From contig NZ_BDDE01000032.1 in NCBI RefSeq assembly GCF_008327685.1, positions 1 through 64,000 of the forward strand: a stretch of DNA of 64,000 nucleotides, in the 5' to 3' direction. The stretch is from Actinomadura sp. K4S16 (lineage in GTDB: Bacteria; Actinomycetota; Actinomycetes; Streptosporangiales; Streptosporangiaceae). The notes under the pieces are model-generated. The model had not been told where the DNA came from, did no database searches, and saw only the letters and a program-made list of their open reading frames with translations. A program made the translations under genes and the position numbers. Positions 14,857 to 23,469 of the stretch are shown here, in pieces (position 1 is the first letter of the stretch; each line of letters begins with the position of its first letter).

Positions 14857-15007
14857 CCGCGCGGTGCGGGCACGGCCCGGCGGCGAGCCCCTGGCCGCCG
14901 CCGGTGGGGACGAGGTCCATCCGCAGCCGCCCGCAGGCGCAGCGCGTCCACGTGACGACGCCGTCGCTGGTGATGTGCCGGGACACGAGAGTGGTGTGTT
15001 CGCTCAT
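14837..15007 (-). CDS. Small Cys-containing hypothetical protein
   Basis: A 56-residue protein starting at ATG 15007 (MSEHTTLVSRHI). It has a CxC pair (RCACGRLRM) and a later CPHR, which might bind a metal. I do not recognise a named family, though short proteins of this style are common in actinomycetes. It is divergent from the LysR gene and overlaps the end of the PPOX gene by 20 bases. No function is proposed. Confidence 0.5.
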   Translation of the reverse strand: MSEHTTLVSRHITSDGVVTWTRCACGRLRMDLVPTGGGQGLAAGPCPHRAVSPRRA

Positions 15008-15080
15008 GCCAGCAGTCTGCGACCGTTCCAACGTTGCCGTCTATTTCAGATTTCCTTAGGGAATCGTGCAAGATGGTTGT

Positions 15081-16001
15081 ATGATCGACCTGCGCAGGCT
15101 GCACATGCTGAGGCTCGTCCACCAGTACGGGACGGTCACGTCCGCGGCGGAGGCGATGCACCTGACGCCGTCGGCGGTCTCCCACCACCTCCGCGAGCTG
15201 GCGCGGGAGCTGAGGGTCCCGCTGCTGGAGCCGCAGGGCCGCAAGGTGCGGCTCACGCCGGCCGCGCACCTGCTGATCGGGCACGCCGACGGCCTCCTCG
15301 CCCGGTGGGAGGAGGCCCTCGCCGACCTGGCGTCGCACCGCGCCGGTGAGGTCGGGCCGCTGCGGATGTGCGGGTTCACCACGGCGGTCTCCGGGCTCGT
15401 CGCGCCCGCCGCCGGCGCCCTGCTGCGGGAGGACCCGGATCTCACGATCGAGGTCCGCGAGTGCGACACCGACGAGGCCGTCGGGCTGCTCGCCGCGGGG
15501 GAGACCGACATCGCGGTGATCGAGCCGACGCCCGGCGCGCCGCCGCCCGGCGATCCGCGCTTCGACCGGGAACCGCTCCTGGAGGAGGCGCTCGACCTCA
15601 TCGTCCCGGCGGGGCACCCGCTCGCGCTCCGCGACGGCGTCCGGCTGGAGGACGCGGCGGGCGAGCCGTGGATCAGCGTCCACGGCTGCGTCCACCACCA
15701 GCAGGTCATGGCCTACTGCGCCGCGGCCGGGTTCACTCCGCGGATCGCGCACAACGCGACGACCTGGTCGGTCATCTGGGCGCTGGTCGCCAACGGGCTG
15801 GGGGTGTCCCTCGTGCCGCGGCTGGCCGGCGATCCGGCGGGCTCGCAGGTCGTGCGGGTGCCGCTGGCCGGGGACGGCGTCCCGAAGCGCCGCGTGCTGA
15901 CCTGCGTGCGCCGCGGCAGCCGCTCCCACCCGCTGATCGCGCGCGCCCTGCACGCCCTCCACGAAGCCGTCCCCGCCCCCTGCGCCCTGGCAGCCGCCTG
16001 A
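15081..16001 (+). CDS. LysR family transcriptional regulator
   Basis: A 306-residue LysR protein. The N-terminal helix-turn-helix reads YGTVTSAAEAMHLTPSAVSHHLRELARE (about residues 14-41) and is followed by the periplasmic-binding-like effector domain with IAVIEPTPG and VANGLGVSLVPRLAG. I chose ATG 15081 because the family start MIDLRRLHMLRLV begins there; an in-frame start 15 bases upstream adds nothing conserved. An imperfect palindrome, GATTTCC-TTA-GGGAATC (15050-15066), just upstream may be an autoregulatory site. The divergent neighbour is the small Cys protein gene, so a target cannot be assigned. Confidence 0.86.
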   Translation: MIDLRRLHMLRLVHQYGTVTSAAEAMHLTPSAVSHHLRELARELRVPLLEPQGRKVRLTPAAHLLIGHADGLLARWEEALADLASHRAGEVGPLRMCGFTTAVSGLVAPAAGALLREDPDLTIEVRECDTDEAVGLLAAGETDIAVIEPTPGAPPPGDPRFDREPLLEEALDLIVPAGHPLALRDGVRLEDAAGEPWISVHGCVHHQQVMAYCAAAGFTPRIAHNATTWSVIWALVANGLGVSLVPRLAGDPAGSQVVRVPLAGDGVPKRRVLTCVRRGSRSHPLIARALHALHEAVPAPCALAAA

Positions 16002-16009
16002 CCCCGGGG

Positions 16010-16552
16010 TCAGGAGCCCGGGGCGTGGCGGCGGGATCGGCGGATGCCGAAGGCCAGCAGGACCGCGCGGAGGATCCAGACGGCCAGGGCGATCTGCAGG
16101 GCGACGAGGAGTCCCGTGCCCGGTCCGGCGGTGAAGGCGAGCACCAGGAACACCGCGAACACGACCGGGAACGCCGGGAAGAGCGGCCCGGGCCGGTGGC
16201 GCTGGGCCATCTGGCGGTGGCGGCGGGCCATGTGCCGCTGATGGCGGTGCCAGGCGGGGTGCCCCGGGCCGCCGAACATGACCGCCATGCCCGGCTCCCA
16301 CGCGTGCCCGGGCTCCCACGGCGCTTCCTTCCGGGGTTCGGGCAGCCCCGTCGGGGACGGCAGGTCCCGGACGATGGCGCGCAGGTCGCCGCGCGTTCTG
16401 GCGCTCAGCACGGCCTCCAGCCGCTCGTCGAGCTCGGCGCGGTCCAGCCTGCCCTCGGCGAAGTGGTCGTGCAGGGCGACCATGACGGCGTCCCGCTCGG
16501 CGTCGCCGATGCGGAGCGCGTCGTGCAAGGCCGTCTCGTCGTGCCGGGCCAT
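16010..16552 (-). CDS. DUF1707 protein with C-terminal membrane segment
   Basis: A 180-residue protein. Residues about 10-60 match DUF1707 (LRIGDAERDAVMVALHDHFAEGRLDRAELDERLEAV, followed by ARTRGDLRAIVRDLP), a short helical domain common in actinobacterial membrane proteins. A His/Arg-rich linker precedes two hydrophobic segments (about 122-165). ATG 16552 sits 5 bases after GAGGAG; the preceding PadR gene ends at 16555, so the two are co-transcribed and probably coupled. The function of DUF1707 proteins is not established; regulation by PadR is plausible. Confidence 0.85.
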   Translation of the reverse strand: MARHDETALHDALRIGDAERDAVMVALHDHFAEGRLDRAELDERLEAVLSARTRGDLRAIVRDLPSPTGLPEPRKEAPWEPGHAWEPGMAVMFGGPGHPAWHRHQRHMARRHRQMAQRHRPGPLFPAFPVVFAVFLVLAFTAGPGTGLLVALQIALAVWILRAVLLAFGIRRSRRHAPGS

Positions 16553-16554
16553 GA

Positions 16555-17208
16555 TCACTCCTCGGTGTCGTCGGCCGTCGGCCCCGGGTCGCCGAGGTCG
16601 TCGGCCAGGATGCGGTACAGGCTGCGCCGGGCGTCCGACAGGACGTCCTTGGCCTGGGCGACCTGCTCCGGCGAGCCGGAGTGGACGATCTGCATCACCG
16701 CGGCGCCCGTCTGCGCGGCCTGCTTGAACAGCTCGGGGACGCCCTCGCCGAACTCGGGCGTCATCTCCGCCCACGGCTCGGCGAGCCGGTCGGCGTTCTC
16801 CTCGACGTGGGCGCGGCCCTCGTCGGTGAGGTGGAAGGTGCGCCGGCCGCCGGCCTCGTCGCCGACGATCAGCCCCTCGTCCGCGAGCTGCTGCAGCGCC
16901 GGGTAGACCGCGCCGGGGCTCGGCTTCCAGGCCCCGTCGCTGCGCTCGTTGATCTCCTGGATGATCTGGTAGCCGTTGCGCGGCTCCTCGGCCAGCAGGA
17001 CGAGGATCGCCGCCCGGACGTTCCCCTTGCGCGCCTTGGCGCCCCGGCCCCACGGGCCGCCGCGCCCGCGCGCCCACGGCGGGCGCGGACCGGGCCCGTG
17101 CCCGAAGCCGCCGGGCGGGCCGAAGGGGCCCGGCCCGCCGCCGAACAGAGCGCCGAAGTTCGGGAAGTCGCCGCGGCCCCAGGGACCGCGGCCGTGCATG
17201 TGCCCCAT
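16555..17208 (-). CDS. PadR family transcriptional regulator
   Basis: A 217-residue regulator. A Gly/Pro-rich N-terminus (residues 1-60) precedes the PadR winged helix: VRAAILVLLAEEPRNGYQIIQEI, then PSPGAVYPALQQLADEGLI and GRRTFHLTDEGR. A C-terminal helical part supports dimerisation. I chose ATG 17208 (MGHMHGRG) because AAGGTGG lies at the right distance. PadR proteins commonly repress their own operon, here with the DUF1707 gene. Palindromes at 17226-17268 are the candidate operator. Confidence 0.88.
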   Translation of the reverse strand: MGHMHGRGPWGRGDFPNFGALFGGGPGPFGPPGGFGHGPGPRPPWARGRGGPWGRGAKARKGNVRAAILVLLAEEPRNGYQIIQEINERSDGAWKPSPGAVYPALQQLADEGLIVGDEAGGRRTFHLTDEGRAHVEENADRLAEPWAEMTPEFGEGVPELFKQAAQTGAAVMQIVHSGSPEQVAQAKDVLSDARRSLYRILADDLGDPGPTADDTEE

Positions 17209-17225
17209 GTTCTGCACCACCTTCT

Positions 17226-17268
17226 GAGAGCTCTCTCTGACCTCTCGCGATACGACAACGATATATCG
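17226..17268 (-). promoter_or_regulatory. Candidate PadR operator region
   Basis: Two perfect 10-base palindromes, GAGAGCTCTC (17226-17235) and CGATATATCG (17259-17268), lie within 60 bases upstream of the padR ATG, with TCGTATCG repeated between them. The segment is AT-richer than its flanks, as expected of a promoter. Autoregulation is common in PadR genes; which palindrome is bound cannot be told from sequence. Confidence 0.4.
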
Positions 17269-17413
17269 AAGACGTACGGATCGGCCAGATGGTTCCCCGA
17301 TTTCCGGCACGATCCGGCGAGTCCGCCGGAACCGGCCGGAGCGGGTCTCCGAATGCCGGGCGCGGGGCCGTCTGAGGCGGCGCGTGTCTGGGTACCACCG
17401 TGGCGAGGGGACG

Positions 17414-19396
17414 ATGGGCACACAGGAAGCGGTCGCCGCGCAGGACGCGGCCTTCACCCCGGGCGTCACGGGTACCAGGCTCCGCGCCAGGAACGAGCTC
17501 GTGCTCGGCCTGGCGCTTTTCGCGCTCTACGCACTGGTGGCGATCCTTCCCGAGCAGGCGAGGGCGACCGCGGCCCGCGGGCACGGGGAGTCGCTGTACG
17601 CCCTGGAGCGCGCCCTCCACCTCGACGTGGAGCCGACCCTCAACGGCTGGCTGGCGGGGCAGCCGGTCCTGCGGGTCCTGGCCAACTACGAGTACGCCAT
17701 CACCTACGTCGCCAGCGCGCTCGCCCTGCTGGTGTGGCTGTATCTGCGCCACCCCGAGCGGTACCGCACGGCCCGCAACGCCTTCGTCATGCTCAACCTC
17801 GCCGGCCTCGCGTGCTTCGCGCTCTACCCCGTCATGCCGCCCAGGCTGATGCACACCGATCTCGGCTTCGTCGACACCGTCGCCAACGGCCGCACCTGGG
17901 GGTCGTGGGGTTCCCCACTGGTCAAGCACGCCGACGAGTTCGCCGCCGTCCCGTCCCTGCACATGGCCTGGACGCTGTGGGTCGGCGTCGAGCTCGCACG
18001 GGTGAAGGCCAAGCGCTGGGTGCAGGGGCTGAACACCGTGCACATCCTGGTCACCCTCTACGTCATCCTGGCGACCGCGAACCACTACCTGCTGGACGCC
18101 GTGGCGGCGATCCCGTTCGTCGTCGTGCCCGTCTACCTCGCCGAGCGCCGCGCGGCCCCGCCCGCGGGGCGCGTCCAGGGCCCGGACGCGTTCTTCCTCG
18201 CGGTGGAGACGCCCGAGGCGCCCCAGCAGGCCGGCGGCGTCATCATGCTCGACACCTCGCGGGCCGGCGTCGGCCGCGCCGACCTCGTCCGGGTGATCGA
18301 GGAGCGCCTCGACGGGCTGCCCCGCTTCCGGCAGCGGCTCGTCCGGCGGGGGCGCTGGCGCCGTCCCGTCTGGCGCGACCAGGACCGGGTCGACTGGGAG
18401 TGGCACGTCGCCGAGAAGCAGGTCGACGGCATGGACGGGCTGCGCGGCGAGGTGGCCCGGCTCCAGTCCGAGATGCTGCCGCTGGACCGCCCGCCCTGGC
18501 GGATGGTCGTGCTCAAGGGCGCCGAGCCCGGCCGCACGGCGGTCGCCTACATGATGCATCACGTGGTCGCCGACGGCGTCGGCATCGTGGCGCAGGCCGT
18601 CCACCTGATGGAGCCGCCGCCCGAGCCGGTCGCCGCGCCTCCCCGGGCGCCGTTCCGCAAGGCGCTCGCCACCGTGGTGGGCCTCGGCCAGCTAGCCACC
18701 GCCGTCGGCAGGCCCGAGCCGCTGCCCGCCTCCGGGACCAGCGAGCGCCGGTTCGGCACCATGGTCCTGCCGCTCGGCATGGTCCGGGACGTGGCCCGCC
18801 GCTACGGCACCCGGGTCACCGACGTCGTGCTGTGCGCGGTCGCGGGCGCCCTGAACCGCAGCGTCAGCGAGGAGGACGGCCGGCCCGGCACGTGCCGCGT
18901 CGCGGTCCCGCTGATGATGCGGCCCCCGGGCAGCGCGATGGTGGGCAACCACACCACCGCCGTCATGGTGGACCTGCCGATCGGGAAGATGACCGAGACC
19001 GAGCGGCTCGCGCTGATCGCCGAGCGCGGCCGGGTGCTGCGCTCCGGGACGCGGGCCCAGGCGGCGTGGTTCGTCATGTGGCAGGCCGGACGGCTGATGC
19101 CGCCCCCGCTGCACGCCCGCTTCGCGCGCATGTCCTACAGCGGCCGGTTCCTGCAGGGCACCGTGTCCAGCCTTCCCGGGCCCGACGCGCAACTGCGGCT
19201 GTGCGGCGCCCCGATCACCGCCGTGTACCCGATCGTCCCGCTCGCCCCCGGCACGCCCCTGGCGATCGCCGGGCTCGGCGTCAACGGCGACCTGTGCTTC
19301 GGCCTCTCGGTCGACCCCGGCCTGACGGAGGACGCCGACGCGCTGATGGACGCCGTCCACGACGTCATCGAGGAGCTCCGGGAAGGCCCCGCCTGA
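17414..19396 (+). CDS. Bifunctional PAP2 phosphatase / WS-DGAT-type O-acyltransferase
   Basis: A 660-residue fusion. Residues about 25-260 form a multi-helix membrane domain of the PAP2/inositolphosphotransferase type, with SLHMAWTLW and NHYLLDAVAA carrying the catalytic His residues. Residues about 270-655 are a wax-ester-synthase/diacylglycerol acyltransferase with the active-site MMHHVVADGVG (HHxxxDG) and the later PLMMRPPGSAMVGNHTT region. One polypeptide could dephosphorylate phosphatidic acid and acylate the diacylglycerol released. ATG 17414 follows GCGAGGGGACG; an in-frame start 30 bases earlier lacks a site. It converges on the hopanoid operon, with a hairpin between them. Confidence 0.88.
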   Translation: MGTQEAVAAQDAAFTPGVTGTRLRARNELVLGLALFALYALVAILPEQARATAARGHGESLYALERALHLDVEPTLNGWLAGQPVLRVLANYEYAITYVASALALLVWLYLRHPERYRTARNAFVMLNLAGLACFALYPVMPPRLMHTDLGFVDTVANGRTWGSWGSPLVKHADEFAAVPSLHMAWTLWVGVELARVKAKRWVQGLNTVHILVTLYVILATANHYLLDAVAAIPFVVVPVYLAERRAAPPAGRVQGPDAFFLAVETPEAPQQAGGVIMLDTSRAGVGRADLVRVIEERLDGLPRFRQRLVRRGRWRRPVWRDQDRVDWEWHVAEKQVDGMDGLRGEVARLQSEMLPLDRPPWRMVVLKGAEPGRTAVAYMMHHVVADGVGIVAQAVHLMEPPPEPVAAPPRAPFRKALATVVGLGQLATAVGRPEPLPASGTSERRFGTMVLPLGMVRDVARRYGTRVTDVVLCAVAGALNRSVSEEDGRPGTCRVAVPLMMRPPGSAMVGNHTTAVMVDLPIGKMTETERLALIAERGRVLRSGTRAQAAWFVMWQAGRLMPPPLHARFARMSYSGRFLQGTVSSLPGPDAQLRLCGAPITAVYPIVPLAPGTPLAIAGLGVNGDLCFGLSVDPGLTEDADALMDAVHDVIEELREGPA

Positions 19397-19442
19397 TCAC
19401 GCGCCCGGCCTGATCACGCGCCCGGCCTGGTCACAGGCCGGG
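19393..19442. terminator. Tandem repeat and bidirectional hairpin between convergent genes
   Basis: A 17-base unit (CTGATCACGCGCCCGGC) occurs twice in tandem at 19393-19409 and 19410-19426, and a partial third copy runs into a perfect 9-base hairpin (CCCGGCCTG 19421-19429, CAGGCCGGG 19434-19442). The first copy contains the stop codon of the PAP2/acyltransferase gene, and hpnH ends 6 bases beyond. The hairpin should end transcription from both sides. Confidence 0.6.
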
Positions 19443-19447
19443 GGTGA

Positions 19448-20452
19448 TCACACGCTTCGCACGGCGCGCAGCGACTCCTTGAGCGAGCCCATCGTCGCGA
19501 ACACGGCGGTGGGCTCGTAGCCGCAGTGCGCCATGCAGTTCGCGCACCGGTCGTCGCGGCCCCGCCCGTAGGCGTCCCAGTCGGTCTCCTCCAGGAGCTC
19601 CTGGTAGGTCGCGGCGTAGCCGTCGTCCATCAGGTAGCAGGGCCGCTGCCAGCCCTTCAGCGAGTACGACGGGATGGCCCACGCCGTGCACGGGAAGTCG
19701 ACCTTCCCTTCGAGGAAGTCCAGGAACATCGGCGAGTGGTTGAACCGCCACCGCTTGCGCCGGCCGTCGGCGAACGCCTTGCGGAACAGGCTCCGGGTCT
19801 CCTGCACGCCGAGGAAGTGGTCCTGGTCGGGCGCCTTCTCGTACGCGTACGCGGGCGAGATCATCATCTGGTCGACGCGCAGCTCGTCGTTGAGGTAGTC
19901 GAGGACGTCGATCACGGTCTGCGGGGTGTCGGTGTTGAACACCGTCGTGTTCGTCGTGACCCGGAACCCGCGCTCCTGGCACATCCTGATCGCGTCCACC
20001 GCCTGGTCGAACACGCCCTCCTTGCAGACGGACGCGTCGTGCCGCTCGCGCAGCCCGTCGATGTGCACCGCCCAGGCGAAGTAGCGCGACGGCCGGAACT
20101 GATCGATCTTCTTCGGGATCAGCGCGGCGTTCGTGCACAGGAACACGTACCGCCTCATCCGGACCAGCTCGGCGACCAGCTCGCCGATCCGCGGATGCAT
20201 CAGCGGCTCGCCGCCCGCGATCGACACCATCGGGGCGCCGCACTCGCGGACCGCCGCGACCGCCTGCTCGACCGGCATCCGCTGCTTGAGCACGTCCGCC
20301 GGATGCTGGATCTTCCCGCAGCCCGCGCACGCCAGATTGCACGCGAACAGCGGCTCCAGCTCCATGATCAGGGGATACTTCGTCCGCCCCGCGAGCCTGT
20401 TGCGCAGCACGTAGCCGCCGACGCGCAGGCTCTGGCGCAGTGGCATCGCCAT
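19448..20452 (-). CDS. hpnH: Adenosyl-hopene transferase HpnH (radical SAM)
   Basis: A 334-residue radical SAM enzyme that joins the 5'-deoxyadenosyl group of SAM to diploptene, the first step to C35 hopanoids. The [4Fe-4S] motif is Cys38-x3-Cys42-x2-Cys45 (CNLACAGC), followed by SIAGGEPLMHP, and a C-terminal Cys cluster (CANCMAHCG). The N-terminal MAMPLRQSLRVGGYVLRNRL is typical of HpnH. It follows the squalene-hopene cyclase stop without a gap. No hpnG (nucleosidase for the next step) lies nearby. Confidence 0.93.
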   Translation of the reverse strand: MAMPLRQSLRVGGYVLRNRLAGRTKYPLIMELEPLFACNLACAGCGKIQHPADVLKQRMPVEQAVAAVRECGAPMVSIAGGEPLMHPRIGELVAELVRMRRYVFLCTNAALIPKKIDQFRPSRYFAWAVHIDGLRERHDASVCKEGVFDQAVDAIRMCQERGFRVTTNTTVFNTDTPQTVIDVLDYLNDELRVDQMMISPAYAYEKAPDQDHFLGVQETRSLFRKAFADGRRKRWRFNHSPMFLDFLEGKVDFPCTAWAIPSYSLKGWQRPCYLMDDGYAATYQELLEETDWDAYGRGRDDRCANCMAHCGYEPTAVFATMGSLKESLRAVRSV

Positions 20453-22444
20453 TTAGGAGATCTCCTTCAGGTACCGGCCGAGCGCCGAGAGCGGGAACAC
20501 GATCCGGTACAGGTGGTAGTTGATGTAGAAGTCGCCCGGGAACCCGGTGCCGGTGAAGTGGTCCTCGTCCCAGGTCCCGTCCGCGCGCTGGTGCTCCACG
20601 AGCCAGCGGACCCCGCGCTCGACGGCCGGTCCGCGCTCCCCGGCTGCCAGCAGGGCGAGCAGCGCCCACGCGGTCTGCGACGGCGTCGAGACCCCGTGGC
20701 CGATCCACGTCCGGTCCCGGTAGGAGCGCAGGTCCTCGCCCCAGCCGCCGTCGTCGCGCTGGTGGCGCTCCAGCCAGCCGACCGCGTCGCGGATCGCCCG
20801 CTTGCCCGGCCGGACGCCCGCCGCGATGAGCGCGGGCACGACGCAGCCCGTCCCGTACACGTGGTTGGCGCCCCAGCGGCCGAACCACGACCCGTCCGGC
20901 TCCTGCGCCTTCAGCAGCCACACGACGGCCCGCTTGACCACCGGGGAGTCGGCCATGCCGCGGTGCGACATCGCCTCCACGACGTGCGCGGTGACGTCCG
21001 CGGACGGCGGGTCGATCACTTCGCCGAAGTCGCAGAACGGCAGCCGGCGGCACAGGGCGCGGGTGTTGTCGGCGTCGAACGCGCCGAACCCGCCGTCCCG
21101 GGAGGCCATCCCCGCCATCCAGCGCAGCCCCCGCTCGATCGCCGGCCCGGCCGCCAGGTGCCGGACGCGGCCGAGCGCGAGGATCACCTCGGCGGTGTCG
21201 TCGGTGTCGGGGTAGCAGTCGTTGTCGAACTCGAACGCCCAGCCGCCCGGAGGCAGGTCGGGACGCCGCACCGACCAGTCGCCGGGCCCCTTCACCTCCT
21301 CGCGGATCAGCCATTCGGCGGCCCGCTCCAGGGCCGGATGCCCGGCGGGCACGCCCGCGTCGGCCAGCGCGTTCATCGCGAGGGCGGTGTCCCAGACGGG
21401 GGACTGGCAGGCCTCCAGCCGCCGGCCCCCGGCGTCCCGGATCGTGAACCGCTCCAGCCCGTCCAGGCCCCGCCGGACGATCGGGTGGTCGAGGCCGTAG
21501 CCCAGCAGGTGCAGCGCGAGCAGCGAGTACACCCAGGGCGGCTGGATCCCGCCCCAGGACCCGTCCCGCTCCTGCCGCGCGATGATCCACTCGGCGGCGC
21601 GGCGCAGGGCGGCCCTGCGCAGCCCCTTCGCCGGGCGCCGCTCGTACACGTGCAGGGCCTTGTCGAGCGCCCCGAACGCCGCGTCCCAACCGGACAGGCC
21701 CTGCCCGCCGTCATGGGGGACGTCGTAGTCGGGGTACAGCTCGTCCAGCGCGAACGGCAGCGGCCGGACGGGACGCAGCGCGGCCACCACCGTCAGCGGG
21801 ACGATCGTCTGCCGCGCCCAGCACGCCCAGTCGTAGACGTTCAGCGGGAACCAGCGCGGCAGCAGCACCATCTCCGGCGGCAGCGCCGGCAGCTCCTCCC
21901 ACGGCCAGCGGCCGAACATCGCCAGCCAGAACCGCGTGAAGACGCGCGTCGCCGGGATGCCGCCCCCGCTGCGTACGAAGGCCGCGGCGCGGACCATGTG
22001 GCCCTCGTCCGGCCGGTCTCCCGCGAGCCGCAGCGCGACGTAGGCCTCCACGGTCGTGGACAGGTCCGGCGGGCCGTCGTGGAAGTTCGCCCAGGTGCCG
22101 TCGGCGGACTGCTGCGACCTGATCCAGCGCGCGGCCTCGAAGGTGTCCGCCTCGTCGCGGATGCCGAGGAACTCGCGCAGCAGCAGGTCCTCGGCGTCCA
22201 TCGTCACGTTGGTCTGGAGCTCGCCCTTCCACCAGCCCTCGGGCGACTGGAGGCGGAGCAGGTGGTCGCGAGCGGCCGCCAGCGCCTCGGCCGCCGTCCT
22301 GAGCCTGCCCGGCCCACCGGCGTCCGGCGCCGGTGCGGGCATCGCCTCTGCGGCGGGCGGCGTCTCCGTGGCGGGTGCCGGTGCTGTGGCGGGTGCCGGT
22401 GCTGTGGCGGGCACCGGTTCTGTGGCGGGCTCTGTGGTCGTCAT
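20453..22444 (-). CDS. shc: Squalene-hopene cyclase
   Basis: A 663-residue cyclase turning squalene into hopene/hopanol at the membrane. The protonating DxDD motif is Asp413-x-Asp415-Asp416 (PDTDDTAEV), and several QW repeats are visible (for example QERDGSWGGIQPPW, QEPDGSWFGRWG, HQRDDGGWGEDL). The N-terminal ~45 residues are a Pro/Ala/Thr-rich repeat not seen in bacterial cyclases of usual length, so residue numbers are shifted. ATG 22444 overlaps the prenyl synthase stop (ATGA). Confidence 0.95.
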   Translation of the reverse strand: MTTTEPATEPVPATAPAPATAPAPATETPPAAEAMPAPAPDAGGPGRLRTAAEALAAARDHLLRLQSPEGWWKGELQTNVTMDAEDLLLREFLGIRDEADTFEAARWIRSQQSADGTWANFHDGPPDLSTTVEAYVALRLAGDRPDEGHMVRAAAFVRSGGGIPATRVFTRFWLAMFGRWPWEELPALPPEMVLLPRWFPLNVYDWACWARQTIVPLTVVAALRPVRPLPFALDELYPDYDVPHDGGQGLSGWDAAFGALDKALHVYERRPAKGLRRAALRRAAEWIIARQERDGSWGGIQPPWVYSLLALHLLGYGLDHPIVRRGLDGLERFTIRDAGGRRLEACQSPVWDTALAMNALADAGVPAGHPALERAAEWLIREEVKGPGDWSVRRPDLPPGGWAFEFDNDCYPDTDDTAEVILALGRVRHLAAGPAIERGLRWMAGMASRDGGFGAFDADNTRALCRRLPFCDFGEVIDPPSADVTAHVVEAMSHRGMADSPVVKRAVVWLLKAQEPDGSWFGRWGANHVYGTGCVVPALIAAGVRPGKRAIRDAVGWLERHQRDDGGWGEDLRSYRDRTWIGHGVSTPSQTAWALLALLAAGERGPAVERGVRWLVEHQRADGTWDEDHFTGTGFPGDFYINYHLYRIVFPLSALGRYLKEIS
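22368..22438. repeat. 18-base tandem repeat encoding the cyclase N-terminus
   Basis: About four imperfect copies of an 18-base unit (CTGTGGCGGGTGCCGGTG on the plus strand) encode PATAPA-type hexapeptides just after the start of shc. Copies near the centre are almost identical, which suggests recent slippage and possible length variation between strains. Confidence 0.7.
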
Positions 22445-23469
22445 CAGTGGTCCCGGCGGGTGACGAAGTCGGCGATGTGCAGGAACTCGGTGCGGACGGG
22501 GTCCGGCAGCCGCGCGGCGAGCAGGTGCTCGGCGGCGCGCTGGATGCGGCTCTCGGCCTCCATCTCGGCCCACGCGCGCCCGCCCGCCGCCTCCACCAGT
22601 GCGGCGGCCTCGGCCAGTTCCTCCTCGGCGGGCTCCTCGTCGGCCGGAAGGGGCCGCGCGTACAGCTCGGCCAGCCGCGCCGCCTCCGGGGTCCCGGAGT
22701 TCAGCGCGGCGACGACCGGCAGCGACATCTTGCGGGACCGCAGGTCCGACTGGGCGGGCTTGCCGGTGGCCGCCGGGTCGCCCCAGATGCCCAGCAGGTC
22801 GTCCACGAGCTGGAACGCGAGGCCGAGGTCCTCGCCGAACGCCTCCAGCGCCGTGCACAGCCGATCCGACGCCCCGTCCAGGACGGCCCCGATCGAGCAG
22901 GAGCACGCGAGCAGCGCGGCGGTCTTGCCGGACGCCATCGCGACGCACTCGTCCACGCTGATCTGCCTGCGCGTCTCGAAGTCCATGTCGAGGGACTGCC
23001 CGGCGACCAGGCGGCGGACGGCTCCGGCGAGCGCGCGCGCCGCCCGCGCCGAGCCCTGGCCGGGCGCCTCCAGCAGGACCTCGCCCGCGAGCGCGAGGAG
23101 CGCGTCGCCGGCGAGGATCGCGGACGCCTCGCCGAACACGGTCCACGCCGCCGGGCGGTGCCTGCGCGTCCGGTCGCGGTCCATGATGTCGTCGTGCAGG
23201 AGCGAGAACGCGTGGGCCAGCTCGACGGCGACGGCGCCCGGCAGCCCGCTCTCCGGGGGCGCCAGGGCGGCGCGCGCGGACAGCAGCGCCAGCGCCGGGC
23301 GCAGCGCCTTGCCCGCCGGCGCCTTGCGGGGGCGGCCCTCCTCGTCGGTCCAGCCGAGGTGGTAGGCCGCGACCCGGTAGGTGCGCGGGTCGAGCCGCCC
23401 GACCGCGGCGCGCAGCGCGCCGTCGACCAGCTCACGGACATCGGTCAGCGAAACGGGCACGGCCGTCAT
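22444..23469 (-). CDS. Polyprenyl synthetase (E-type isoprenyl diphosphate synthase)
   Basis: A 341-residue trans-prenyl synthase. The first Asp-rich motif DDIMD is at 93-97 and the second, DDLLGIWGD, at 223-231; AGKALRPAL and SGKTAALL are also typical. In this operon it most likely makes the farnesyl diphosphate used by HpnC/HpnD, although chain length cannot be read with certainty. It is coupled by 4-base overlaps to hpnE upstream and shc downstream, which supports a dedicated role. Confidence 0.9.
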   Translation of the reverse strand: MTAVPVSLTDVRELVDGALRAAVGRLDPRTYRVAAYHLGWTDEEGRPRKAPAGKALRPALALLSARAALAPPESGLPGAVAVELAHAFSLLHDDIMDRDRTRRHRPAAWTVFGEASAILAGDALLALAGEVLLEAPGQGSARAARALAGAVRRLVAGQSLDMDFETRRQISVDECVAMASGKTAALLACSCSIGAVLDGASDRLCTALEAFGEDLGLAFQLVDDLLGIWGDPAATGKPAQSDLRSRKMSLPVVAALNSGTPEAARLAELYARPLPADEEPAEEELAEAAALVEAAGGRAWAEMEAESRIQRAAEHLLAARLPDPVRTEFLHIADFVTRRDH

